From: Chloroflexi bacterium RIFCSPLOWO2_02_FULL_71_16
GTDB taxonomy: Bacteria > Chloroflexota > Limnocylindria > P2-11E
Direction: 5' to 3'
Assembly (NCBI GenBank): GCA_001795345.1
Contig: MGON01000066.1
Coordinates: 40,362 to 51,129 of the forward strand
Length of the DNA stretch: 10,768 nt
A program made the translations under genes and the position numbers. The notes beneath the pieces were generated by a model. The model ran no database searches. It was not told the DNA's origin and saw only the letters and a program-made list of their open reading frames with translations. This document shows, piece after piece, positions 1 to 6,376 of the stretch. Position 1 is the stretch's first letter, and each line of letters opens with the position of its first letter.

Positions 1-1
1 G

Positions 2-55
2 GACGCCTTCACCCAGGCGCGCAAGGCGCTGGAGCTCGTCGGCCCGAAGATCTAG
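2..55 (+). CDS. C-terminal fragment of an unidentified upstream gene
   Basis: The window opens inside a reading frame that ends at TAG 53-55. Only 17 residues are visible ([17 protein letters not shown]). This frame has the G/C-rich third positions of the rest of the window (every codon except the stop ends in G or C), so it is probably the true end of a gene. No motif is present and I do not recognise the family. A 45-nt gap with a promoter-like box separates it from guaB, so it may be a separate transcription unit. Confidence 0.55.
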   Translation, partial: DAFTQARKALELVGPKI

Positions 56-79
56 CGCGGCGGTTTCGTTAGCGCCCCT

Positions 80-93
80 CGCGTCGATAGACT
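80..93 (+). promoter_or_regulatory. Leaderless-type promoter of guaB (-10 TAGACT)
   Basis: TAGACT at 88-93 fits the TANNNT -10 consensus and lies 7 nt before the GTG start of guaB, so transcription would begin at or beside the start codon. No Shine-Dalgarno sequence lies in front of that GTG. The 14-mer CGCGTCGATAGACT (80-93) matches CGCGTCGGTAGGCT upstream of purL (9571-9584) at 12 of 14 positions. A weak -35 candidate, TTCGTT, sits at 65-70 with a 17-nt spacer. The promoter reading is an inference from position and similarity. Confidence 0.5.
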
Positions 94-100
94 TGCGTGG

Positions 101-1222
101 GTGACGGGGCGGGACGTGAAGTTCGGTCGGGAAGGACTTGCCTTCGACGACGTCCTCCTGATCCCCGCCCGCAGCGACGTCCTCCCGACGCAGGTCTCGA
201 CGAAGACTGTCCTGACGCGCTCCATCGAGCTGGACATCCCGCTCCTGTCGGCCGCGATGGACACCGTGACCGAGGCGCCCATGGCGATCGCCCTCGGGAA
301 GCTGGGCGGCCTCGGCGTCATCCACCGGAACCTCTCCGTCGAGGCGCAGGTCGCCGAGGTGCAGAAGGTCAAGGCCGCGGGGGTGCGGGTCGGCGCGGCG
401 GTCGGCGTCTCCGGCGACGCGGACGAGCGCGTCGCCGCGCTGGTGGCCGCGGGCTGCGACCTCATCGTGGTCGACACGGCGCACGGGCACTCCGCGGGGG
501 TCATCCGCATGGTCGAGAAGGTCAAGGCACGCCACCGCGTGGAGGTCATGGCCGGCAACGTGGCCACGGCCGAGGGCGCCGAGGAGCTCATCAGCTCGGG
601 CGCCGACGCGGTGAAGGTCGGCATGGGGCCGGGTGCCATCTGCACGACGCGGGTCGTAGCCGGCGCGGGCATGCCGCAGATCACCGCGGTCTTCGACTGC
701 GCGGACGTGGCCGCCAAGCACGGCATCCCCATCTGCGCGGACGGCGGGATCCAGCACTCCGGCGACATCCCGAAGGCGATCGGCGCAGGCGCGCACACGG
801 TCATGATCGGCGGGCTCCTCGCCGGCGTCGATGAGTCGCCCGGCGAGCTCGTCGTCACGCCCGAGGGCCGCATGAAGTCGTACCGCGGCATGGGGTCCAT
901 GGGGGCGATGGCGGCGCGTGGCCAGACCGGGCCGAGCCGCGATCGCTACGGCCAGCAGGACGTCGGCGAGTTCAGCAAGCTCGTGCCCGAAGGCGTCGAG
1001 GGGCTCGTGCCGTCGCAGGGGCCGCTGGCACCGCTCGTCCACCAGCTCGTCGGCGGGCTGCGCGCCGGCATGGGCTACGTCGGCGCCGCGACCATCGAGG
1101 ACCTGCGCACCAGGGCGCGCTTCGTCCGCATCTCGGGCGCGGGCATCCGCGAGTCGCACCCGCACAGCGTCCGTATCACGACGGAGCCGCCAAATTACAG
1201 GCTAGCGAGGCCGAGCAGATGA
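101..1222 (+). CDS. guaB: IMP dehydrogenase lacking the CBS (Bateman) domains
   Basis: GuaB oxidises IMP to XMP with NAD+, the first step of the GMP branch. The 373-residue product has FDDVLL near residue 15, the catalytic loop GPGAICTTR with Cys181, ADGGI near 213, YRGMGS near 261, the flap RDRYGQ near 280, and the C-terminal block RESHPH/PPNY. The Arg-Tyr flap and GMGS block mark an IMP dehydrogenase rather than a GMP reductase. The family is normally about 490 residues. Here the chain passes from IHRNLS and the following helix (residues 75-92) directly to VRVGAAVG (from 95), exactly where the two CBS domains are normally inserted. CBS-less IMPDHs are known in a few organisms, so the enzyme is probably active but without Bateman-domain control by purine nucleotides. 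The loop serine usually preceding Ile-Cys is Ala179. The GTG start is chosen because homology begins at once and a -10 box precedes it. Confidence 0.95.
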   Translation: MTGRDVKFGREGLAFDDVLLIPARSDVLPTQVSTKTVLTRSIELDIPLLSAAMDTVTEAPMAIALGKLGGLGVIHRNLSVEAQVAEVQKVKAAGVRVGAAVGVSGDADERVAALVAAGCDLIVVDTAHGHSAGVIRMVEKVKARHRVEVMAGNVATAEGAEELISSGADAVKVGMGPGAICTTRVVAGAGMPQITAVFDCADVAAKHGIPICADGGIQHSGDIPKAIGAGAHTVMIGGLLAGVDESPGELVVTPEGRMKSYRGMGSMGAMAARGQTGPSRDRYGQQDVGEFSKLVPEGVEGLVPSQGPLAPLVHQLVGGLRAGMGYVGAATIEDLRTRARFVRISGAGIRESHPHSVRITTEPPNYRLARPSR

Positions 1223-1237
1223 GCCGCAGCTCATCTG
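1216..1237 (+). promoter_or_regulatory. Perfect 9-bp hairpin across the guaB stop codon
   Basis: CAGATGAGC (1216-1224) and GCTCATCTG (1229-1237) are perfect inverted repeats around a CGCA loop. The guaB stop TGA (1220-1222) and an overlapping ATG (1219) lie in the left arm. No T-run follows, so it does not look like an intrinsic terminator. It could modulate reinitiation or mRNA processing between guaB and guaA. The pairing is seen directly; the function is not known. Confidence 0.5.
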
Positions 1238-1287
1238 TGAGGACGAGCGACGGCTGTATGACGAAGTCATATCGGATCCGCGCCTGA
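1219..1287 (+). CDS. Possible 22-codon linker ORF between guaB and guaA
   Basis: An ATG overlaps the guaB stop as ATGA and opens a 22-codon frame that ends at TGA 1285-1287, 5 nt before the guaA ATG. Most codons end in G or C. It starts [10 protein letters not shown] and resembles nothing I know. Its value may lie only in carrying ribosomes from guaB to guaA, since guaA has no Shine-Dalgarno sequence. Both inverted repeats of this gap lie within it. At this length it could easily be chance. Confidence 0.25.
   Translation: MSRSSSVRTSDGCMTKSYRIRA
1257..1271 (+). repeat. Short inverted repeat before guaA
   Basis: TATGAC (1257-1262) and GTCATA (1266-1271) are perfect inverted repeats around GAA, 21 nt upstream of the guaA ATG and in a locally AT-richer stretch. 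It could be a small operator or a short RNA hairpin. There is no second copy to support either reading. Confidence 0.35.
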
Positions 1288-1292
1288 CCCCC

Positions 1293-2999
1293 ATGGCGGG
1301 TCCGAGGTCGAGGGGAGGCCCGATCGCGCGAGGGAGCGACGAGCCGACGACGACGCCAGAGGAAGTCCAGCTCACGAAGGCGAGGAGCGACCGAGGCACA
1401 GCGACGGGCCGACCCGAGGACACGTCGGACCCGCCTGGGGGTCGCGCCAAGCGCCCGACGATCGCGATCGTCGACTACGGCTCTCAGTACACGCAGCTGA
1501 TCGCGCGGCGCGTGCGCGAGTCGCGCGTCTACTGCGAGATCTTCCCGCACGACGTCACGCCCGCCGAGCTGGCGTCCAAAGGCGTCGTGGGCGTGATCCT
1601 CTCCGGCGGGCCCTCGAGCGTCTACGAGGCGAACGCGCCCCGGATCGACCCCGAGGTGGTGGACGGGCGCTTCCCCGTGCTCGGCATCTGTTACGGCATG
1701 CAGCTCATGGCCCACGTGCTGGGCGGCGAGGTCGGGCCCGAGGGCACGCGCGAGTACGGCCCCGCCACGGTCGAGATCGGCGAGCACGGCGGCATCTTCG
1801 AAGGGCTCGCGCCCAGCGAGCGCGCGTGGGCCAGCCACGGCGACTCGGTGCTCCGTCTCCCCGCCGGCTTCCACGCGATCGCGCGCACCGAGCGCCTCCC
1901 GGTGGCGGCGATGAGCGACGGCCGGACGAGGTTCGGCGTGCAGTTCCACCCGGAGGTCGTGCACACGCCGCGCGGCGCGGAGGTCCTGCGGAACTTCCTC
2001 TACCGCGTGTGCGGCGCGACGGGCGACTGGACGCCCGCGGCCTTCGTGGAGGAGGCGGTGGGGCAGCTCCGCCGCGAGATCGGCGACCGCCACGCCATCT
2101 GCGCGCTCTCGGGCGGCGTGGACTCCGCGGTCGCCGCGGCGCTGGTCGCGCGGGCGATCGGCGACCGGCTGACGTGCGTGTTCATCGACACCGGCCTGCT
2201 GCGCGAGCAGGAGCCCGAGCAGGTCGTCGCGACGTTCGGGCCGCGGCTGCGCCTCGTCGCCGTCGACGCCGTCGATCGGTTCCTCCTGCGGCTCGCAGGG
2301 GTGAGCGAGCCCGAGACCAAGCGCGCGATCATCGGCGAGGAGTTCGTGCGCTGCTTCGAGGAGGAGGCCGCGGCGCGGCTTCCGGCCGAGACCGTCGCCG
2401 GGCAGAAGCCGGTCCTGGTGCAGGGAACGATCTACCCCGACGTCATCGAGTCGCGCTCCCGGGAGTCGAAGACCTCGGCGCGCATCAAGACGCACCACAA
2501 CGTGGGCGGGCTACCCGAGGTGATGTCGCTCGAGATCGTCGAGCCGCTCCGGCGCCTCTTCAAGGACGAGGTCCGCCGCGTGGGCGCCGAGCTCGGCATC
2601 GCCGAGGACATCCTCTGGCGTCACCCCTTCCCGGGGCCCGGCCTGGCCGTGCGAGTGGTCGGGGACGTCGACCGCGAGAAGCTCGAGATCCTCAGGCGAT
2701 CGGACGCCATCTTCATCGAGGAGCTGCGGGCCGCCGACCTCTACACGAAGGTGGCGCAGGCGTTCGCGGTCCTGACGCCGGTCCGCAGCGTCGGCGTCCA
2801 GGGCGACTTCCGCACGTACGGCTATCTCGTCGCCCTGCGCGCCGTGACGACGGAGGACTTCATGACCGCCGACTGGGCACGCCTGCCGTACGACCTGCTC
2901 GAGCGCGTCTCGGCCCGCATCGTCAACGAGGTGCCGAGCGTGAACCGCGTCGTGTACGACGTCTCGTCGAAGCCGCCCGCGACGATCGAATGGGAATAG
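1293..2999 (+). CDS. guaA: GMP synthase (glutamine-hydrolysing) with N-terminal extension
   Basis: GuaA aminates XMP to GMP using glutamine and ATP. In the 568-residue product the class I glutamine amidotransferase domain starts near residue 56 (IAIVDYGSQYTQLIARR). It has the nucleophile in GICYGMQ (Cys133) and the His219/Glu221 pair in FHPEV. The ATP pyrophosphatase P-loop SGGVDSA is at 273-279, followed by a complete synthetase and dimerisation domain ending in TIEWE. The usual length is about 510-525. The excess is a Pro/Thr/Arg/Gly-rich, probably disordered segment at residues 1-53. No ATG, GTG or TTG occurs in frame between 1293 and the start of homology, so ATG 1293 is the only conventional start there. 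It has no clear ribosome binding site. The 3' end overlaps purD by 10 nt, implying translational coupling. Confidence 0.95.
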   Translation: MAGPRSRGGPIARGSDEPTTTPEEVQLTKARSDRGTATGRPEDTSDPPGGRAKRPTIAIVDYGSQYTQLIARRVRESRVYCEIFPHDVTPAELASKGVVGVILSGGPSSVYEANAPRIDPEVVDGRFPVLGICYGMQLMAHVLGGEVGPEGTREYGPATVEIGEHGGIFEGLAPSERAWASHGDSVLRLPAGFHAIARTERLPVAAMSDGRTRFGVQFHPEVVHTPRGAEVLRNFLYRVCGATGDWTPAAFVEEAVGQLRREIGDRHAICALSGGVDSAVAAALVARAIGDRLTCVFIDTGLLREQEPEQVVATFGPRLRLVAVDAVDRFLLRLAGVSEPETKRAIIGEEFVRCFEEEAAARLPAETVAGQKPVLVQGTIYPDVIESRSRESKTSARIKTHHNVGGLPEVMSLEIVEPLRRLFKDEVRRVGAELGIAEDILWRHPFPGPGLAVRVVGDVDREKLEILRRSDAIFIEELRAADLYTKVAQAFAVLTPVRSVGVQGDFRTYGYLVALRAVTTEDFMTADWARLPYDLLERVSARIVNEVPSVNRVVYDVSSKPPATIEWE

Positions 3000-4351
3000 G
3001 CCGTCTCCGGATCCTGCCGGAGGACAAGGTCTACGACACCATCCGGAAGCAGCGCCAGCAGCGCAGCCCGGGACGGTCGCCGGGCGCGCCAGGGATCAAC
3101 GCGCTGGTCCTCGGCGGCGGCGGCCGCGAGTACGCGATCGCCTGGCGGCTCGCGCGCTGCGACAGCGTGGCCACGATCGACGTGATGCCGGGGAACGCTG
3201 GCATGGCCATCTTCACGCGCCTCATCGACATCCCGCCCACGGACACGCAGGCCGTGCAGCAGCACATCGCCGCGTCGCACATCGACCTCGCGATCGTCGG
3301 GCCGGACGAGCTCATCGAGGCGGGCCTCGGCGACACCCTGCGCCGGGCCAGCATCGCGGTCGTCGGCCCGTCCAGGGCCGCGGGGCGCATCGAGTGGAGC
3401 AAGTCGTTCGCGAAGGAGCTCATGGACGAGGCCGGCGTGCCGACCGCGCCGTGGCGCGCCTTCCCGGACGGCGCGTCCGCGGCGGTGGCGCTGGCGGACG
3501 GCCCGGTGGTCGTGAAGGCCGACGGACTCGCCGCGGGGAAGGGCGTCGTCGTCGCGCGTGACCGGGAGGCGGCACGCGTCGCCCTCGCGACCGGGTCGAT
3601 CGGATCCGGCCCCGTCGTGCTCGAGGACGTCCTCGAGGGCGAGGAGGCCTCTCTCCAGACGCTCGTGGACGGCGAGACCGTGGTCGCGCTCCCGCCGGCG
3701 CGCGACCACAAGCGCGTCGGCGAGGGCGACACCGGGCCCAACACCGGCGGGATGGGCGCCTACTCGCCGACGGAGCTCCTCCCGGACGAGCAGGCGCAGG
3801 ATCTCGCGAACGAGCTCGTCGCCCCCGTAGCTCAGGCGCTGGTGCGCCGCGGGATCCCGTACCGCGGCGTGATCTACGCCGGGCTCATCCGCACGCGGGA
3901 CGGGTGGAAGGTGCTCGAGTACAACGCGCGCTTCGGCGATCCGGAGGCGCAGGTGACCCTGCCGCGCCTGGGAGGCGACTTCGCCCGGCTGATGGTCGCG
4001 CTCGGCGAGGGCCGTCTCGCGGAGCACGCCCGCGACCACCCACTGCGCTTCGGGCAGCGCGCGTACGTGAGCGTGGCCCTCTGCTCCGAGGGCTACCCGG
4101 GCAAGACCGAGGGGGGCCAGCCGATCGACGGGCTCGAGGACCTGCCCGACGGCGTATGGGCGTTCCACGCCGCGACGCGTCGCGCCGGAGCGCGGTTCCT
4201 CACCGCCGGCGGGCGCGTGATCCACGTCGTGGCGGGCGGCGACAGCGTCGCCGAAGCGCGGCGCCTGGCCAACCTGGGAGCCGAGCGGATCAGGTGGAAG
4301 GGCCGCTTCTATCGTTCGGACATCGCCGCACAGGAGGTGGCCGTCGCGTGA
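2990..4351 (+). CDS. purD: Phosphoribosylamine-glycine ligase (GAR synthetase)
   Basis: PurD joins phosphoribosylamine and glycine with ATP to form GAR, the second step of de novo purine synthesis. The 453-residue ATP-grasp enzyme shows the N-domain loop LGGGGRE (41-47), PGNAG (67-71), the GPDE nucleotide region (104-107), VVVKADGLAAGKGV (173-186), the loop DHKRVGEGDTGPNTGGMGAYSP (239-260) and the metal and ATP-binding motif NARFGDPEAQ (312-321). The usual GREHA is GREYA here (Tyr48 for His). Homology starts at residue 36. The first 35 residues are a basic, Gln/Arg/Ser-rich extension, with no other in-frame start before the glycine-rich loop. The ATG lies inside the end of guaA with no Shine-Dalgarno sequence, so translation probably depends on coupling. 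Its stop overlaps the purE GTG. Confidence 0.95.
   Translation: MGIGRLRILPEDKVYDTIRKQRQQRSPGRSPGAPGINALVLGGGGREYAIAWRLARCDSVATIDVMPGNAGMAIFTRLIDIPPTDTQAVQQHIAASHIDLAIVGPDELIEAGLGDTLRRASIAVVGPSRAAGRIEWSKSFAKELMDEAGVPTAPWRAFPDGASAAVALADGPVVVKADGLAAGKGVVVARDREAARVALATGSIGSGPVVLEDVLEGEEASLQTLVDGETVVALPPARDHKRVGEGDTGPNTGGMGAYSPTELLPDEQAQDLANELVAPVAQALVRRGIPYRGVIYAGLIRTRDGWKVLEYNARFGDPEAQVTLPRLGGDFARLMVALGEGRLAEHARDHPLRFGQRAYVSVALCSEGYPGKTEGGQPIDGLEDLPDGVWAFHAATRRAGARFLTAGGRVIHVVAGGDSVAEARRLANLGAERIRWKGRFYRSDIAAQEVAVA
4332..4337 (+). promoter_or_regulatory. Ribosome binding site of purE (AGGAGG)
   Basis: A perfect AGGAGG within the end of purD lies 10 nt before GTG 4348. It favours this GTG over the in-frame GTG two codons later, and it is the strongest Shine-Dalgarno sequence in the window. 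Confidence 0.65.
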
Positions 4352-4827
4352 CGGTGCGCGTCGCGATCGTCATGGGATCCGCGTCGGACCGCCCCACGAT
4401 GGAGGCCGCGGTCACGACCCTCCGCGAGCTCGGCGTCGAGGCGGAGGTGAAGGTGCTCTCCGCGCACCGCACGCCGGACGCGCTCCGCGAGTGGGTGCGC
4501 GGGCTCGAGCCGGGCGGCGTGCGCGTCGTCATCGCCGCCGCCGGCGGCGCGGCGCACCTCGCGGGCGCGGTCGCCGCTCACACCACACTGCCGGTCATCG
4601 GCGTACCCCTTGACACACCCAACGCGGTCGGTGGCGGGCTCGACGCGCTGCTATCTACGGTGCAGATGCCACGCGGGATCCCGGTCGCGACGGTCGCGGT
4701 GGGCGAGCCGGGCGCGGCGAATGCGGGGATCCTGGCGGCGCAGATCCTGGCGACGTCGGACGCCGACCTGGCCAAGCGCGTTCGCGCTCACCGCGAGGCC
4801 ATGGCCGAGAAAATACTCAGAGGATGA
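4348..4827 (+). CDS. purE: N5-carboxyaminoimidazole ribonucleotide mutase
   Basis: PurE forms CAIR, by rearranging N5-CAIR in class I enzymes or by direct carboxylation of AIR in class II. The 159-residue product has the phosphate-binding loop VMGSASD (8-14), SAHRTP near residues 38-43, the glycine-rich AGGAAHLAG near 71-79 and the conserved QMPRGIP near 107. It is full length for the family and looks like class I, although no purK (the usual partner) is in the window. The GTG start overlaps the purD stop as GTGA and has the AGGAGG site 10 nt upstream. The stop TGA overlaps the ATG of a small 49-codon ORF. The class assignment is by eye; the family call is firm. Confidence 0.93.
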   Translation: MTVRVAIVMGSASDRPTMEAAVTTLRELGVEAEVKVLSAHRTPDALREWVRGLEPGGVRVVIAAAGGAAHLAGAVAAHTTLPVIGVPLDTPNAVGGGLDALLSTVQMPRGIPVATVAVGEPGAANAGILAAQILATSDADLAKRVRAHREAMAEKILRG

Positions 4828-4973
4828 TCGTCTCCAAGCGCGTCGGGTCGAGAGGATGGGTCCTGTTGAAGGAGAAGGTGGTGACTTTGCACCAAATTGG
4901 TGCAACACAGCACCGAATTGGTGCAGCTCCACCACTTCCCCTGAAGAAGACCCCAAAGCGGGAAACCCAGTGA
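4824..4973 (+). CDS. Small basic 49-residue ORF linking purE to purB (hypothetical)
   Basis: ATG 4824 overlaps the purE stop as ATGA, and the stop TGA 4971-4973 overlaps the purB GTG as GTGA, so this frame fills the whole purE-purB gap. The first 20 codons have 18 G/C third positions, like true genes here. The later part, over the palindromes, does not. The predicted peptide is Lys/Arg-rich. It contains an in-frame 7-residue tandem repeat (HQIGATQ then HRIGAAP) and a basic Pro-rich tail (KKTPKRETQ). I do not recognise a family. It could be a real small protein, or a translated leader that carries ribosomes from purE to purB and holds the hairpin open. The double 4-nt overlap is the main argument. 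A chance origin is possible, because GC-rich DNA often stays open for 50 codons. Confidence 0.5.
   Translation: MIVSKRVGSRGWVLLKEKVVTLHQIGATQHRIGAAPPLPLKKTPKRETQ
4876..4937 (+). promoter_or_regulatory. Long RNA hairpin upstream of purB
   Basis: Positions 4887-4903 pair with 4910-4926 around the loop AACACA. This gives 17 positions with one A-A mismatch and two G-U wobbles. After a symmetric 3x3 internal loop, 4876-4883 pairs with 4930-4937 (8 pairs, one wobble). The outer helix is not a by-product of the palindromes and argues for selection on RNA structure. No T-run follows, so an intrinsic terminator is unlikely. The structure lies 33 nt upstream of the purB GTG. Pairing was checked base by base; stability was not computed. 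Confidence 0.6.
4888..4925 (+). promoter_or_regulatory. Tandem palindromic operator, NtrC-enhancer-like
   Basis: TGCACCAAATTGGTGCA (4888-4904) is a perfect odd palindrome. AGCACCGAATTGGTGCA (4909-4925) is a near copy with one intact half-site. The copies start 21 bp apart, two helical turns, placing two dimers on the same DNA face. The first copy matches the established NtrC (NRI) consensus TGCACCA-N3-TGGTGCA at every defined base. I find no sigma-54 -24/-12 promoter (GG-N10-GC) between the sites or directly after them. The binder could instead be an unrelated regulator with a similar site. Confidence 0.6.
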
Positions 4974-6376
4974 CGTTCGGATCGCGATTCGATGCCGTGT
5001 CGCCGCTGGACTACCGCTTCTACGGCGGGGACGAAGCCCTCTTCAAAGTTCTCCGTCCCTACGTGTCCGCCGCCGCCGTGATCGAGTACCAGGCCCGCGT
5101 CGAAGGCGCGCTCGCCGAGGCCATGGCCGAGGAGGGGATCTGCGACCGCGCGGTCGCCGCCGCGATCTCGGGCGCGGCCCAGCGCGTCACCGCCGAGGAG
5201 GTCGCGCAGGAGGAGGCCAAGACCCGCCACGACGTGCGGGCGCTCGTGAACGTGATCCGCTCGAAGGTGCCGCAGGAGGCGCGGCGCTTCGTGCACCTGG
5301 GCGCGACGTCCTACGACATCGTCGACACCGCCAACGCGCTCCGCTACCGCGAGTGCGTCGAGCGCGTGGTGATCCCCGCCGTCGCCACGGCCGTCGCGCG
5401 GTGCATCGCCATCGCGGAGGCCGAGGCGGAGACGCCGCAGATCGGCCGCACCCACGGCCGCCACGCCGAGCCGGTCACCTTCGGGTTCGCGATGGCGTCG
5501 TACGTGTCGCGGCTCGGTGACCGCATCGGACGCCTCCAGTACTTCTCGAGGCGGCTGCCCGGGAAGCTCTCGGGTGCCGTGGGCGCGTACAACGCCATGG
5601 GTCTGCTGGTCGCGGACCCGCGGGCCCTGGAGGCGCGCTTCCTCGGATCGCTCGGGCTCGAGCGGCGGTCGACCTCCTCGCAGATCGTCGAGGCCGAGGG
5701 CTGGGCGGACCTCGCGCACGCCTGCGTGACGACGCTCGGCGTCCTGGCGAACCTGGCCGACGACATGCGCCAGCTGCAGCGGACCGAGATCGGCGAGATC
5801 GCGGAGGCCTTCGCCGCGGAGCAGGTCGGCAGCTCGACGATGCCGCACAAGCGCAACCCCGTGAGCTTCGAGAACGTCAAGAGCATCTGGAAGGCGATGG
5901 CGCCGCGCGTCCTGACCACGTACATGGACCAGATCAGCGAGCATCAGCGCGACCTCACGAACTCGGCCTCGCAGCGGTTCCTGGGGGAGATCGTCGCGGC
6001 GACCGCCTACGCCGCGCGGCGCATGGCGGGCTCGCTCGAGGGCATCCGGGTGGACCGCGAGCGGCTGCGCGCGAATCTCGCCATGACCCGCGGCGCCATC
6101 GTGGCCGAGCCGCTCTACGTGCTCCTCTCGAAGTACGGGCACCAGGATGCGCACGAGACGGTGCGCCGGCTCACTCTCGAGGCGGAGCGCAGCGGCCGCA
6201 CGGTGATGCAGGTCGCGCAGGTCGACGCCGAGGTCCGGCAGCACCTCCGCCGCTTCACCGAGGACGAGCGCCGCATCCTCGAACGGCCCGAGGAGTACCG
6301 CGGCCTGGCCGCTCAGGTCGCGCGCGACGTCGCCGCGGAGTGGCGCGCCAAGCTCGCGGAGCTCCTGCCGGAATGA
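4970..6376 (+). CDS. purB: Adenylosuccinate lyase
   Basis: PurB cleaves SAICAR to AICAR plus fumarate in the main pathway, and adenylosuccinate to AMP in the AMP branch. The 468-residue product belongs to the fumarase/aspartase superfamily. It shows GATSYDIVDTA (111-121), GRTHGRHAEPVTFG (159-172) with the conserved His, and the signature loop GSSTMPHKRNP (287-297) that carries the catalytic serine. RDLTNS follows at 327-332. The C-terminal domain is complete. GTG 4970 is chosen because family homology starts just after it (SPLDYRF) and because it overlaps the preceding small ORF as GTGA. An in-frame ATG at 4856 would add 38 residues encoded by the palindromes and hairpin. The stop overlaps the purC ATG as ATGA. 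Confidence 0.93.
   Translation: MTFGSRFDAVSPLDYRFYGGDEALFKVLRPYVSAAAVIEYQARVEGALAEAMAEEGICDRAVAAAISGAAQRVTAEEVAQEEAKTRHDVRALVNVIRSKVPQEARRFVHLGATSYDIVDTANALRYRECVERVVIPAVATAVARCIAIAEAEAETPQIGRTHGRHAEPVTFGFAMASYVSRLGDRIGRLQYFSRRLPGKLSGAVGAYNAMGLLVADPRALEARFLGSLGLERRSTSSQIVEAEGWADLAHACVTTLGVLANLADDMRQLQRTEIGEIAEAFAAEQVGSSTMPHKRNPVSFENVKSIWKAMAPRVLTTYMDQISEHQRDLTNSASQRFLGEIVAATAYAARRMAGSLEGIRVDRERLRANLAMTRGAIVAEPLYVLLSKYGHQDAHETVRRLTLEAERSGRTVMQVAQVDAEVRQHLRRFTEDERRILERPEEYRGLAAQVARDVAAEWRAKLAELLPE

Noticed and set aside
101..1222. GMP reductase (guaC) as the identity of the CBS-less enzyme
   Set aside because: The YRGMGS block, the Arg-Tyr flap RDRYGQ and the RESHPH/PPNY ending are IMP dehydrogenase features. 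Length alone suggested guaC.
1216..1240. Rho-independent terminator after guaB
   Set aside because: The stem is perfect but no T-run follows, and guaA continues closely downstream on the same strand.
1176..2498. Long minus-strand frame opposite guaA (and similar ones opposite purD, purB and purQ)
   Set aside because: Strongly biased GC-rich genes leave antisense frames open. The translations are Arg/Ala/His/Asp-rich without motifs, while the plus strand encodes clear conserved enzymes over the same bases.
3005..3022. Inverted repeat CTCCGG/CCGGAG at the start of purD
   Set aside because: Short, made of common GC-rich words, inside coding sequence and without a supporting context.
4899..4912. 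Sigma-54 -24/-12 promoter between the palindromes
   Set aside because: GG at 4899-4900 is followed ten bases later by CA, not GC. The strict GG-N10-GC spacing fails.
4856..4969. In-frame ATG 4856 as the purB start
   Set aside because: It would add 38 residues encoded by the palindromes and hairpin, with poor third-position bias. Family homology starts after GTG 4970, which also overlaps the preceding small ORF.
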